Assembly (NCBI GenBank): GCA_903906365.1 | Contig: CAIVKC010000061.1 | Coordinates: 1 to 64,000 of the forward strand | Direction of reading: 5' to 3' | DNA: 64,000 bases | Source: an uncultured Bacteroidota bacterium | GTDB taxonomy: Bacteria; Bacteroidota; Bacteroidia; Chitinophagales; Chitinophagaceae | In this document: positions 1-8,862 of the stretch, piece by piece | How positions within the stretch are numbered: position 1 is the stretch's first letter | Layout: every line of letters begins with the position of its first letter | The notes under the pieces: generated by a model | Database searches by the model: none | What the model was told of the DNA's origin: nothing | What the model saw: only the letters and a program-made list of their open reading frames with translations | Position numbers and translations under genes: made by a program

Positions 1-2
1 AC

Positions 3-122
3 GAAGTTTTACAGATCTTAGGTAGTTCATTGTTGGATAAAACTCCAATAAACCAGTTACTTAAGAAAACAAGCAATCAAGATGTCAAAGAACTTTTATA
101 TAATCAATTGAAAATCTGGTAG
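3..122 (+). CDS. C-terminal end of an unidentified protein (5' partial)
   Basis: An open frame enters from the left edge and ends at TAG 120-122, giving 39 residues with a charged, leucine-rich composition that ends in QLKIW. No domain can be recognised in so short a piece. It lies directly before the UpxY-type antiterminator in the same direction, so it may belong to the polysaccharide locus or be the last gene of the preceding unit. The reading frame differs from that of the next gene, so the two are not one interrupted gene. Confidence 0.4.
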   Translation, partial: EVLQILGSSLLDKTPINQLLKKTSNQDVKELLYNQLKIW

Positions 123-148
123 TTTAAACGAGACGGTAGTGGTATGCG

Positions 149-652
149 GTGTATACGAAACCCCGGTGGGAAAAGAAGATTGCGGAGCAACTTAACAAAA
201 AAGGATTTGAAAACTACTGCCCGCTCAATAAAGTAATCCGTCAATGGCATGACCGGAAAAAAATAGTTCTTGAACCACTTTTTACCTCTTATGTATTTGT
301 ACATGCAGAGGAAAATAGGCTGTCCGACATAAGGATGACTGACGGTATCATAAACTTCGTGTACTGGCTAAGGAAACCTGCTGTTATTAGCGCAGCAGAA
401 ATAGAAACCATCAAACGGTTCCTCAATGACTACAGCAATGTGCAATTGGAAAAAATGGCCATTAATCTCAAAGATAAAGTGAGGGTACTAAACGGTCCCC
501 TGATGAATCAGGAAGGGGCTGTAATTGAGATTCGTAATAAATTCGTCAAAGTGGGCCTGCCTTCTTTGGGATACCTGATGGTGGCGCAAGTTGAAATGCA
601 AAACCTGAAAATCATTGGAAAGGACCTTTCTTCTTCCACAGCGACGGCATAA
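149..652 (+). CDS. UpxY/NusG-family transcription antiterminator with an abnormal 5' end
   Basis: This is a NusG N-terminal-like (NGN) domain followed by a short KOW-like segment (LKDKVRVLNGPLMNQEGAVI). The family, which includes Bacteroides UpxY and RfaH, binds elongating RNA polymerase and lets it read through long surface-polysaccharide operons. Its place at the head of the glycan locus fits that role. The conserved opening WYAVYTKPRWEKK is readable from base 140, but codon 137-139 just before the W is TAG, and there is no ATG, GTG or TTG between it and the earlier in-frame TAA at 125. The only usable start is GTG 149, inside the conserved strand, which costs three residues. Either the gene starts unusually, it carries a 5' lesion, or there is a base error. 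The family call is secure; the start is not. Confidence 0.85.
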   Translation: MYTKPRWEKKIAEQLNKKGFENYCPLNKVIRQWHDRKKIVLEPLFTSYVFVHAEENRLSDIRMTDGIINFVYWLRKPAVISAAEIETIKRFLNDYSNVQLEKMAINLKDKVRVLNGPLMNQEGAVIEIRNKFVKVGLPSLGYLMVAQVEMQNLKIIGKDLSSSTATA

Positions 653-785
653 TATGCCTGACATGGTCATCACCCTTTTTTGTACCTATATTTACAAGCA
701 TTATTTCTAATAATGCGCATCACGGTAACCCTGGATTTTTTTCGGACTTTAACTCACCGGGGTAAATCCATTGTCTATATAATAA

Positions 786-2291
786 ATGTCTGAACTCCAG
801 CACATCAGGTCAAAGGCCATGAAAGGGTCAATTTGGGCAATTGTTGAAAAGTTTTCCCTGCAAATTGTCCAATTTATTGTCGGAGTAATCCTGGCCAGGT
901 TATTAGAACCACGGGACTATGGTTTAATTGCTATTACCACCATATTCACCAGTATTTCCGGTGCGATCACGGACGGAGGGTTCGAGAAAACCCTGATCAG
1001 GAAGGAAATCCTTCTGCCGGTTGAGATAAACAGTGTGTTTTATATAAACATATTGCTGGGCGGATTAATGATGACGGGTCTTTTTTGGGCGTCTCCTTCA
1101 TTGGCTGTTTTTTTCAACGAGCCCTCCCTGAGCCCTGTCCTGCGTGTAGTATCCATCGGTCTGGTGCTCAATGCAGCCGGGCAGACCCAGAAGGCGCTTT
1201 TAATGAAGGAGCTGCATTTTAAGAAAATTTCCATCGCTCAGATATTCAGCTCCCTGATTGGCGGAGTCACCGGAGTGGTAATGGCTTACGGCGGTTTTGG
1301 GGTGTGGGCATTGGTTTATTCGGCCCTGGTGGCCCAACTGGTATCCGTTTTGTTTTTCTGGGTCAGATCGGATTGGTATCCCAGACTGAATTTTTCCTTT
1401 GCGGCCATTAAGGAGATGCTTCCTTATGGCAGCCGGATTCTGTTAACCAGCCTGCTGTTTTTCCTGATGCTACAGTTCAACAACTTTGTAATTGGGAAGT
1501 TCTACAGCAAGACTTCGCTGGGTTTCTTCAACCGGGGAAGCAGATTACCGGAATTAATCATCAGCATTATTCAGAGTATAGTACTGAAAATGGTTTTCCC
1601 CCTTTTTGCGAAGGTGCAGCAGGATAATTTGCAGTTTATCAAAGTGGTCCGTAAAACAACCAAAATTGTGGGATTTATTTCCATTCCGCTCTTAACCCTT
1701 TTGCTGGTCAACGCGCAGGATATAACCCTGGTTTTGTTTACTGCAAAATGGAGTGGTTCAATTATTTTCCTTGAATTTTTTTGCCTGATCAGATTATTTG
1801 AACCTTTTATAGCCATTCACAGGGAAATGATACTAGCAAAAGGCCACGCCAGACTGTTGCTGCGATTTTTTGTGATTAGCTCCCTGGTTGAGATTGGTTT
1901 GGTTTTGTATGCGGCCACCCTGGGTATTATGTATGTGGTTTTGGCTACCCTGGTTTGCAAACTGGGGCAATTTATCAGTTATCTGCTCATAACTTCGGCC
2001 GAGTTGAAAGTGTCCTGGCAAAAGCAGCTCAGTTGGATAATCCCCTATTTTCTAATTTCAATTTTCATGGCACTTTCGGTTGTACTCATGCACTTGTTAT
2101 TTCTGGCATCAGGGATGTCCATATTGTTAAGTCTTTCATTGAGGATGTCCTTTGGAATGGGGGTGTATTTTATGTTGTCATGGTGGTTTAAACTGGAGGA
2201 ACTGGTCGTGATAAAAGATGTGCTACAGGCCATAGAAAAGAAATTTATTTTTGTTTTGAAAAAAGGGAAACTGGCCTACCGCAGGCCCTGA
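786..2291 (+). CDS. Wzx-like polysaccharide flippase (MOP/PST family)
   Basis: A 501-residue, strongly hydrophobic protein with about a dozen predicted membrane helices. The N-terminus (KAMKGSIWAIVEKF, then ILARLLEPRDYGLIAI) is typical of the WzxC/polysaccharide-transporter branch of the MOP superfamily. Such proteins flip undecaprenyl-diphosphate-linked repeat units across the inner membrane. It is the first structural gene of the locus after the antiterminator, about 130 bases downstream of it. The next gene begins 14 bases after its stop. The substrate cannot be told from sequence. Confidence 0.88.
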   Translation: MSELQHIRSKAMKGSIWAIVEKFSLQIVQFIVGVILARLLEPRDYGLIAITTIFTSISGAITDGGFEKTLIRKEILLPVEINSVFYINILLGGLMMTGLFWASPSLAVFFNEPSLSPVLRVVSIGLVLNAAGQTQKALLMKELHFKKISIAQIFSSLIGGVTGVVMAYGGFGVWALVYSALVAQLVSVLFFWVRSDWYPRLNFSFAAIKEMLPYGSRILLTSLLFFLMLQFNNFVIGKFYSKTSLGFFNRGSRLPELIISIIQSIVLKMVFPLFAKVQQDNLQFIKVVRKTTKIVGFISIPLLTLLLVNAQDITLVLFTAKWSGSIIFLEFFCLIRLFEPFIAIHREMILAKGHARLLLRFFVISSLVEIGLVLYAATLGIMYVVLATLVCKLGQFISYLLITSAELKVSWQKQLSWIIPYFLISIFMALSVVLMHLLFLASGMSILLSLSLRMSFGMGVYFMLSWWFKLEELVVIKDVLQAIEKKFIFVLKKGKLAYRRP

Positions 2292-2305
2292 AAAGTAAGT
2301 TTATC

Positions 2306-3193
2306 ATGAACATTAAAGAAGAAATATACCGGATAGCCGGTTTTTTGGTCCGCCGGCTTAAGTTGTATAATTATTTTGAACTAAAGGATGACAGCCGCCC
2401 TGCATTTCCGGTACGGCTGGTTTTTTTATGCGGCAGGGAAGGTATTCGGTACCTGAATGCCTGCATGGTTTCCATATACCGGCATTGGGATGAATTACCG
2501 GACATTTGCGTGGTAACAGACGGAACTCCGCTGGAAATGTTCCAAAAAGACCTGATTCGCTGGCCCAGAAAACTGGAGATTATTTCCTGGGAGGAATGTG
2601 CTTTGTATTTCAGCAACAAAGGCCAGCAGGAACTCTACAACTTTGCCAATCAGAATATATTAGGTAGGAAATTCGCATCCCTGCTTTATTTCGCCTTGCA
2701 GGGACCTTTCCTCTATTCCGATACCGATATCCTCTGGTTTGATTCTCCCGGTGCCTTGGATTTAACCAAGAGCCCTTTAATAAAAATGAGCCGTGAAAAT
2801 GATCGGGCATGCTATTCTGATGCCTTGCTTAAGGCGCTGGGCGAGGAAAAATGTCTTTTAACAACTCCTTTCAATTCAGGACTTATGTTCCTGAATGGCG
2901 ATTTTTCATCTTATCCCAAATGGAAGGAACTCTGCCAATTTTTGGGCACCCTGGCAAAAGACGAGATCATGGCAGAACAGACTGCCTTTGCCATACTCAC
3001 CAATCATTTTGACCAAACATCCTTTTGGCCTTCCGAACAGATCCTGATCAAAACAGATGATATGTTTCATTGGAGATATACCCGCTCAGATTTCCCCAAT
3101 ATTTTGGCAAGACATTATGTGTATACCAGGCCAACGGCATTCTGGAGGGATTTTATTTATATGTGTGCTACCAAAAATTCGCGGAAGTTATGA
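2306..3193 (+). CDS. putative GT-A-fold glycosyltransferase with DxD motif
   Basis: This 295-residue protein has no signal peptide. After a hydrophobic strand (VRLVFLCGREGIRYLNAC) it carries LYSDTDILWFDSP near residue 145, which matches the metal- and nucleotide-sugar-binding DxD motif of GT-A transferases. A later FNSGLMFLNGDF block resembles the acceptor-side motif of nucleotide-diphospho-sugar transferases that handle galactose, xylose or similar sugars. It would add one sugar to the repeat unit at the cytoplasmic membrane face. Its TGA overlaps the ATG of the following GT4 gene (ATGA), which suggests translational coupling. The exact GT family is not certain. Confidence 0.65.
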   Translation: MNIKEEIYRIAGFLVRRLKLYNYFELKDDSRPAFPVRLVFLCGREGIRYLNACMVSIYRHWDELPDICVVTDGTPLEMFQKDLIRWPRKLEIISWEECALYFSNKGQQELYNFANQNILGRKFASLLYFALQGPFLYSDTDILWFDSPGALDLTKSPLIKMSRENDRACYSDALLKALGEEKCLLTTPFNSGLMFLNGDFSSYPKWKELCQFLGTLAKDEIMAEQTAFAILTNHFDQTSFWPSEQILIKTDDMFHWRYTRSDFPNILARHYVYTRPTAFWRDFIYMCATKNSRKL

Positions 3194-4389
3194 GGGTGCT
3201 TTGTGCCTCCATTCTTAGACCTGCTGCCAGGTCCGGTGTGACTACCTATTATAAAATGCTCTCCGATAATTTTTTCAGGGACTCGACCATTAACTTTGTC
3301 CTTGTCACAGGATGGGATGTACTGAAAGTATGGAAATGGCTGGCTGGATTAATCAGGAGAATAGGATATCTGGTTTCCTTTGGAAATTCCCAACGGCAAG
3401 CAGCGGCAGAAGCTGCCAAATACAGATTGCTTTTGTATTTTGCCTTCAGTAAATACAGAAGGAATTCATTTGATCTGGTTCATGCACAGGATATCATTTC
3501 CGCCGTGGCAGCAAGAAAATATTTTGGCAAAAAGATGCCGGTGATTCTGAGCTGCCATTTTAATGAAAGTCCTGTCACCGAGGAAATGATTCTTTTTGGA
3601 CACCTTCCCGAAAAATGGGATGCCGTAGCCGGTAAATATAGGAAATGGTTCAGCGTGCCGGATTGTTTCCATTTTGTATCCGAATACGCTTTTCAAAAGT
3701 CCCAGTTTCTGATTCCACCGCAGCGGGCTCTTTGGATTATACCCAACGGTGTGACTTTCGGTGAATTTCCCGAAAAGGAGATGGTTTCTTACCAAATCGG
3801 GGATCGGCCATTTGTAATCATCAATGTGGGATACCTGGATGAAAGAAAAAATCAACAAGCCTTATTGGAATTGGCTAAGGATTTGGTCCTTCTTGGATTT
3901 TGTCATTTTAAAATCATCCTGGTGGGGGAGGGGCCTCAGATGAACCAGATCAGGCTAAGAGCCGCCGATCTTGGCGTGGAGCAATATGTGAGTTTTACGG
4001 GTTGGGCCGGCCCAGATAAGATATTTGAATTGCTTTCCCAGACAGATATCTATGTGCACACCGCCTTAAATGACAATTGTCCCTATGCCGTTTTAGAGGC
4101 CATCAGTCAGGGTGTTCCTGTGCTAGGATTTGGGGTAGGTGGTTTACCCGAAATCTTAGACAGCAAATGGCTTTTTACGGTTAATGATTGCCAGGCAATT
4201 GCTGCCTTTATACTGAAAAACATGCAGGATTTCCGGGTCATTGCCGAAGCCCAATTTAAAAAAGCGATGATCAGGTTTTCTATTGATAAGCAGTTGGAGG
4301 ACACCCGGACCATGTACAGGGATTTAATAAATCCTGCAGGATATTTATCCGGAAATGTTTCTTCATCTGCGCTTTCATCGGTCTCCTAA
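3190..4389 (+). CDS. GT4-family glycosyltransferase
   Basis: A 399-residue GT-B protein. The ATG at 3190 was chosen because MRVLCASILRPAARSGVTTY is the usual GT4 first strand and it overlaps the preceding stop; the frame is open further upstream but that part lies inside the previous gene. The C-terminal nucleotide-sugar half shows IINVGYLDERKNQQ, then DNCPYAVLEAISQGVPVLGF followed by GGLPEIL, the E-x7-E region of retaining GT4 enzymes. It would transfer a sugar onto the lipid-linked oligosaccharide. Donor and acceptor are unknown. Confidence 0.87.
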   Translation: MRVLCASILRPAARSGVTTYYKMLSDNFFRDSTINFVLVTGWDVLKVWKWLAGLIRRIGYLVSFGNSQRQAAAEAAKYRLLLYFAFSKYRRNSFDLVHAQDIISAVAARKYFGKKMPVILSCHFNESPVTEEMILFGHLPEKWDAVAGKYRKWFSVPDCFHFVSEYAFQKSQFLIPPQRALWIIPNGVTFGEFPEKEMVSYQIGDRPFVIINVGYLDERKNQQALLELAKDLVLLGFCHFKIILVGEGPQMNQIRLRAADLGVEQYVSFTGWAGPDKIFELLSQTDIYVHTALNDNCPYAVLEAISQGVPVLGFGVGGLPEILDSKWLFTVNDCQAIAAFILKNMQDFRVIAEAQFKKAMIRFSIDKQLEDTRTMYRDLINPAGYLSGNVSSSALSSVS

Positions 4390-4407
4390 TACCTACTGAA
4401 AAAACAC

Positions 4408-5109
4408 GTGCATAAAATAAAAAAAGCATTTCAGATCCTAAAACGCAACTTGAGTAAACCCAGGGGAATCGATATTGATTCGGTATACCCAGTCTCTGAT
4501 TATTTTGGTGACGATAGGGGCACCCCCATTGACAGATTTTATATTGAAGAGTTTCTGGAAAAAAGAAAGCATCTGATACGGGGCAGGGTTTTGGAAATCG
4601 CGGAAAATACTTACAGTAAGCGCTTTGGAGGTTCGATGCTCTACGGTATGGACATTCTGCATTATGAGCAGGGTTATCCGGGAGCAACCATTATTGGCGA
4701 CCTCACCCAGCCGGTAGGACTACCTGAAAATGTCTTTGATTGTTTTATATGTACACAGACCTTTCATGTGATCTATGATTATATGTCAGCTATCCGCGGT
4801 GCCTGGCATATGCTTAAACCTGGAGGTACGCTGCTGGCCACCCTGTCGGGCATAGCCCAGGTTTCGAGGTATGATATGGACCGCTGGGGAGATTTTTGGA
4901 GATTCACAGACTTGTCTGCAAAAAAGGCATTTGGGACTGTTTTTGGGGATGCCGGAGTGGAGGTCAGTCAATTTGGGAATTGTTATGCTGCCATCAATTT
5001 TTTGAGGGGCATCTCCGTGGAGGAGGTAGATAAAAATAAACTCCGGGTTATTGATCCAAATTATCCGGTTATAATAACAGTGATAGCAACAAAAGGAAAT
5101 CCCTCATGA
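4408..5109 (+). CDS. class I SAM-dependent methyltransferase-like protein
   Basis: This 233-residue protein starts at GTG. It has a degenerate Rossmann methyltransferase pattern: RGRVLEIAEN (motif I position, lacking the usual GCG), GDLTQPVGLPENVFDCFI (motif II/III), and HMLKPGGTLLATLSG (post motif). That places it with the Methyltransf_11-like proteins often found in capsule loci, which may O-methylate sugars. Motif I is less glycine-rich than usual, so catalytic activity is not assured. Its TGA overlaps the next gene's ATG. Confidence 0.7.
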   Translation: MHKIKKAFQILKRNLSKPRGIDIDSVYPVSDYFGDDRGTPIDRFYIEEFLEKRKHLIRGRVLEIAENTYSKRFGGSMLYGMDILHYEQGYPGATIIGDLTQPVGLPENVFDCFICTQTFHVIYDYMSAIRGAWHMLKPGGTLLATLSGIAQVSRYDMDRWGDFWRFTDLSAKKAFGTVFGDAGVEVSQFGNCYAAINFLRGISVEEVDKNKLRVIDPNYPVIITVIATKGNPS

Positions 5110-6263
5110 AAATTCTTTGGCTAGCACCCTATCCCCTGAATCCTGAACATCATCCTGCACCTTGGATTATGATGCTTGCCAGAGAAATTGCTGGTTGTGG
5201 GCATCAACTCATGATAGTTACGCCCAGTTCCAAGATTAAAGAGCCTATTATTTATGATACCGGATTGGGATACCAGGTTACCGCACTACCTTACCAGGGC
5301 GGGCTTGTGCATTTGTTGACCTTGTTTGGAACCCAGATACGGGCCATCAGGCGCTATCTGGGAAAATATGCCCAAAATTATGATATCATTCATGTCCACG
5401 GTACTGAAATCCAGCTGGCTTCTTCCCTGATCGGTCCTTTGATGAAAACACCTTTTGTTATTTCTATCCAGGGCATTATTTCCCTATACCTGAAAGCGCT
5501 TCCGGAATGGTTATCCAAACGAAGACTTTACTGGACCCTTACCAGCTACCACGAGAAAAGAGAAATAAGGCTATCCAATTATTTTTTCTGCAGGACCCTA
5601 TGGGACAGCCGCTTTGTCAAACAGGTCAATCCTTCTGCTGTTATTTTTAAATGCTGGGAACTTATTCGTTCTGAATTTTTTGAGTATAGCCATCTTTTTT
5701 TTAGTAAGGATATCCTTTTTATGGGAGGGGATAATCCCCTGAAAGCGCTCAGGCATTGTTTGCGGGTCTTTAACCAGGTAGCGAAGGGAAGGGACATCAA
5801 ACTTCATATTGTGGGATCATCCGATTTGAAAAAGATATTGACACTATCGTCCCGCATGGGCCTATCGGAATTAGGCCCGCAGAATCTGATTGTTCATGGA
5901 AGGCAAGATGCGACAGGAATTATCCGAATATATGCCAGCTGCTTTTGCCTGTATCACCCTTCTCTTATTGATAACAGCCCCAATTCAGTTTGTGAAGCAC
6001 AGGTGGCAGGCTTGCCCGTTATTGCCACATCCGTCGGGGGTGTGCCCGACCTGCTGGAAGATGGTCAGACCGGGTTATTGGTACAAAAGGATGATCTGGA
6101 AGGCCATGTGAGTGCCCTGGAGAAACTGCTGGATGATCAGACCCTTCAAAGACGCCTCAGCGACAATGCCAGAAAGTTGGCAAGGAACAGGCATGACAAG
6201 ACAATGATCCTGGAAAGGACCATCAGCGCATACCAGAATATCATAAACCGGACCCATGCTTAG
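5106..6263 (+). CDS. GT4-family glycosyltransferase
   Basis: A 385-residue GT-B enzyme. The N-terminus MKILWLAPYPLNPEHHPAPW is the acceptor-side first strand. The donor half has ILFMGGDNPLKALRHCL, LYHPSLIDNSPNSVCEAQVA and VIATSVGGVPDLLEDGQTGL, the conserved glutamate and glycine loop of GT4. ATGA overlap with the methyltransferase upstream and an 8-base overlap with the acyltransferase downstream put it within the coupled operon. Sugar specificity cannot be read from the sequence. Confidence 0.87.
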   Translation: MKILWLAPYPLNPEHHPAPWIMMLAREIAGCGHQLMIVTPSSKIKEPIIYDTGLGYQVTALPYQGGLVHLLTLFGTQIRAIRRYLGKYAQNYDIIHVHGTEIQLASSLIGPLMKTPFVISIQGIISLYLKALPEWLSKRRLYWTLTSYHEKREIRLSNYFFCRTLWDSRFVKQVNPSAVIFKCWELIRSEFFEYSHLFFSKDILFMGGDNPLKALRHCLRVFNQVAKGRDIKLHIVGSSDLKKILTLSSRMGLSELGPQNLIVHGRQDATGIIRIYASCFCLYHPSLIDNSPNSVCEAQVAGLPVIATSVGGVPDLLEDGQTGLLVQKDDLEGHVSALEKLLDDQTLQRRLSDNARKLARNRHDKTMILERTISAYQNIINRTHA

Positions 6264-6870
6264 ATTTCTCCTTCGGATTGGCAAGATCGGACTTTTGAGA
6301 GCCTACGCTGCCTGTTCAACGATTTATACCAGGATCTATTTCCGCCTCAACGGAGTCAATTTGGGTAATGGAGCACAAAGCAATGGCGTTCCTTTGCTTG
6401 AAATGAGCCTGTCTGGAAAGTTTACAATAGGAAAAAACTTCCGTATGAATAACGGCAAGTATTTTAACCGTATCGGCAGGCAATACCGGTGTAGTTTCCA
6501 GGTGGCAAAAAAAGCAAGGCTGACAATAGGTAACAATGTGGGCATGAGTTCTTCGGCCATTGTTTGCCAGCATTGCGTCGAAATCGGGGACAATACGCTG
6601 ATTGGAGGAAACTGTGTTATTTATGATACTGATTTTCATGACTTGGATGTCAGTAAGCGAATCCAGGATCCGGAGGATTTCTCAGGTGTACGTAAAAAGC
6701 CAGTTATAATTAAAAACAATGTATTTATAGGTGCCCATAGTACCATCCTCAAAGGCGTTACCATTGGGGAGGCCTCTATCATCGGGGCGGCTTCCGTCGT
6801 TACCAAGGATGTGCCTGCTGGTGAGATTTGGGCAGGTAATCCGGCAAAATTTATATCCTTTATTCCATGA
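6256..6870 (+). CDS. left-handed beta-helix O-acetyltransferase-like protein
   Basis: A 204-residue protein rich in hexapeptide repeats (LTIGNNVGMSSSAIV, IGDNTLIGGNCVI, VFIGAHSTILKGVTIGE, IIGAASVVTKDVPAGEIW), the LbH fold of the maltose/galactoside O-acetyltransferase and WcaF/WbbJ group. The DTDFHDLD segment supplies the probable catalytic histidine. The ending IWAGNPAKFI is characteristic of sugar acetyltransferases. It probably acetylates a sugar hydroxyl using acetyl-CoA. It starts 8 bases inside the upstream GT gene, and its TGA overlaps the next ATG. Confidence 0.85.
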   Translation: MLRFLLRIGKIGLLRAYAACSTIYTRIYFRLNGVNLGNGAQSNGVPLLEMSLSGKFTIGKNFRMNNGKYFNRIGRQYRCSFQVAKKARLTIGNNVGMSSSAIVCQHCVEIGDNTLIGGNCVIYDTDFHDLDVSKRIQDPEDFSGVRKKPVIIKNNVFIGAHSTILKGVTIGEASIIGAASVVTKDVPAGEIWAGNPAKFISFIP

Positions 6871-8117
6871 GGTTTTCCTTACAGGTCTTCTTTTTCTGTG
6901 TACTGTCGGCGAGCATCTTCTTCGATGATCCGCATCTATACTATTATAAAAGGGTTATTTATGTCATTTTTATGGGTATTTCACTTTGGCAATTATACCT
7001 GTTTAATTTTGGCAAGTCCTCGGTAAAAACCCACATTCCGATGCCGGGATTCTATAAAACCTACATTAATATATTTATATGTTTCATTCTTTATAATCTG
7101 GTCGTGGATTGTTTTAATCCGGCTTTCAGCTTGATTACACAGTTGAACCATCCTTTGGCGGCATTGGCTGTGGTTCCTGTTTTTGCCTTCAAAATCGGTT
7201 ACCAGACCAGCGACCTGAGTAAATTTATCCGGCTTTTATTTGTAACATGCCTTCTGTTTGGCTTCCTCTTCCTGTTTCCTATTGCAGGCAAAAATGTACA
7301 TGCGCAGGCTCTTGCCTGTTATTACGCGGTGATCCCACTTTTTTTGTTTTCATTTGAGAAAAAGGAGTACAGGCTTTTTTGCATTTTTTTACTGATTCTT
7401 GGATTTGGATTCAGCCAGGTTTCCGAATCCAGGACCATCATATTGAGAATACTGCTTTTTACAGGGTTACTGGTCTCGCTCAGTATGGTAAAAAAATGGT
7501 CTTTTCTAAAAGGATTGGTGGTGCTCACCACCGCTTTTTTCATTGTTCAGTTTTTGACCAATTTGGAAACCTATCTGGAGTTGTTTAAAAATTATACTGG
7601 TACAATAAATTTCGATGATGAAGATACCCGGACCTTTTTGTACAAAGAGGTTTTTGGTGACATGAAACCCCATGAACTAATACTCGGCCGGGGTTTCCAG
7701 GGAACTTATTTTAGCAATTATTTTTTATGGCTGCAGACAAATAATCATGATTTCTCCGGCGACCATTACTACCGGTTCAGCGTGGAAGTCGGTTTCCTGC
7801 AATTTTTGGTGAAAGGGGGATTCGTTTATTTTGGGTTATATGTAACCCCACTGATAGTCTCCTGCTACAGGGGGCTTTTTACAAGGCATAACAGCCGGAT
7901 CGCATTTTTGATTTCCATCTATATTCTGACAGAACTCTTTATCATTTTCATTGAAAACATCCCGGCCTATCATTTCCAGTTTTTTATCATTTTTTTTCTG
8001 GCGGGCTTTGCCTACCGGAAGACCCAGGAACCTGGCAAGCTGGTATTAAAAAACAAGATTGGCATACATGAAGATTTCGATCATAACACCCTCATTCAAT
8101 CAGGGGCAGTTTATTGA
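6867..8117 (+). CDS. Wzy/O-antigen ligase-like membrane polymerase
   Basis: This 416-residue protein has about ten hydrophobic helices and a large polar loop at about residues 235-310, the layout of the Wzy/WaaL (Wzy_C) superfamily. Within the loop lie an acidic stretch (NFDDEDTRTFLYKEVFGDM) and ILGRGFQGTYF, resembling the periplasmic loop that carries catalytic residues in these enzymes. It would polymerise repeat units on the periplasmic side. Sequence conservation is low in this family, so the call rests on topology and context. Its last 50 bases overlap the next GT2 gene in another frame. Confidence 0.75.
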   Translation: MRFSLQVFFFCVLSASIFFDDPHLYYYKRVIYVIFMGISLWQLYLFNFGKSSVKTHIPMPGFYKTYINIFICFILYNLVVDCFNPAFSLITQLNHPLAALAVVPVFAFKIGYQTSDLSKFIRLLFVTCLLFGFLFLFPIAGKNVHAQALACYYAVIPLFLFSFEKKEYRLFCIFLLILGFGFSQVSESRTIILRILLFTGLLVSLSMVKKWSFLKGLVVLTTAFFIVQFLTNLETYLELFKNYTGTINFDDEDTRTFLYKEVFGDMKPHELILGRGFQGTYFSNYFLWLQTNNHDFSGDHYYRFSVEVGFLQFLVKGGFVYFGLYVTPLIVSCYRGLFTRHNSRIAFLISIYILTELFIIFIENIPAYHFQFFIIFFLAGFAYRKTQEPGKLVLKNKIGIHEDFDHNTLIQSGAVY

Positions 8118-8841
8118 GGATGCTATTATATCAGTCTTAAATCAGCACTATACTGATTTTGAACATATCATTGTAGATAACTGCTCCACTGATAATACGT
8201 TGGAAGTGGTAAGAAAATACCCGCATTTGATCTGGATTTCCGAGCCGGATGAAGGTCAGAGTGATGCGTTAAATAAAGGCTTTGCGCGTAGTACTGGTGA
8301 TATCATCGGGTGGCTAAACTGCGATGATTTTTATCTGGAAGGGGCATTTGAACAGGTCGTATCGGCACTTTCCGAGGAGGCCCTTGACGGGGTTTATTCA
8401 GACCTTCAGTTTTGTAATATCAATAAGAGGGTGGTCAAGCACTATAAATCCCACCGGCCGGTTAAATTTTTATCTCTTTTTCATGCATTTATTTCATCGG
8501 AATGTTTTTTTTTCAAAAGGAGAATCATTCAGGGAAATTTACTGGTGCAAAAAGATATGCATTACTGTATGGATCAGGATTTTGCAGCCCGTGTTCTTTA
8601 TGGAGGCTTTAAGGTGAGCTACCTTAACACCTGCTTTGCGGTTTTCAGATGGCAAGGAAAAAATAAATCCCTCAATACGCCGGAAATGAGGAAAAATAGA
8701 CTTAAGGAAGGTATCATTGTGTTTAACCGGCACAACAGACTGGTGCAGGTAAATGCAGAAAAAAAACTGAATCAATTCCTATATAATTGTTTCAGAAATC
8801 TGCTTAAGCCATACCGCCTTTATTTAAAATTAACAACCTAA
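8068..8841 (+). CDS. GT2-family glycosyltransferase
   Basis: A 257-residue GT-A enzyme. The ATG at 8068 was chosen over TTG 8059 because MKISIITPSFNQGQFIEDAI is the standard GT2 opening. DNCSTDNTLEVV, GQSDALNKGFARSTGDIIGW and LNCDDFY (the DxD-type metal site) follow in order. It lies inside the cytoplasm and uses a nucleotide-sugar donor. Because the conserved opening begins at 8068, the 50-base overlap with the polymerase gene is real and not a start error. Confidence 0.88.
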   Translation: MKISIITPSFNQGQFIEDAIISVLNQHYTDFEHIIVDNCSTDNTLEVVRKYPHLIWISEPDEGQSDALNKGFARSTGDIIGWLNCDDFYLEGAFEQVVSALSEEALDGVYSDLQFCNINKRVVKHYKSHRPVKFLSLFHAFISSECFFFKRRIIQGNLLVQKDMHYCMDQDFAARVLYGGFKVSYLNTCFAVFRWQGKNKSLNTPEMRKNRLKEGIIVFNRHNRLVQVNAEKKLNQFLYNCFRNLLKPYRLYLKLTT

Positions 8842-8862
8842 AACCCATTGGCAGGTCAAATA

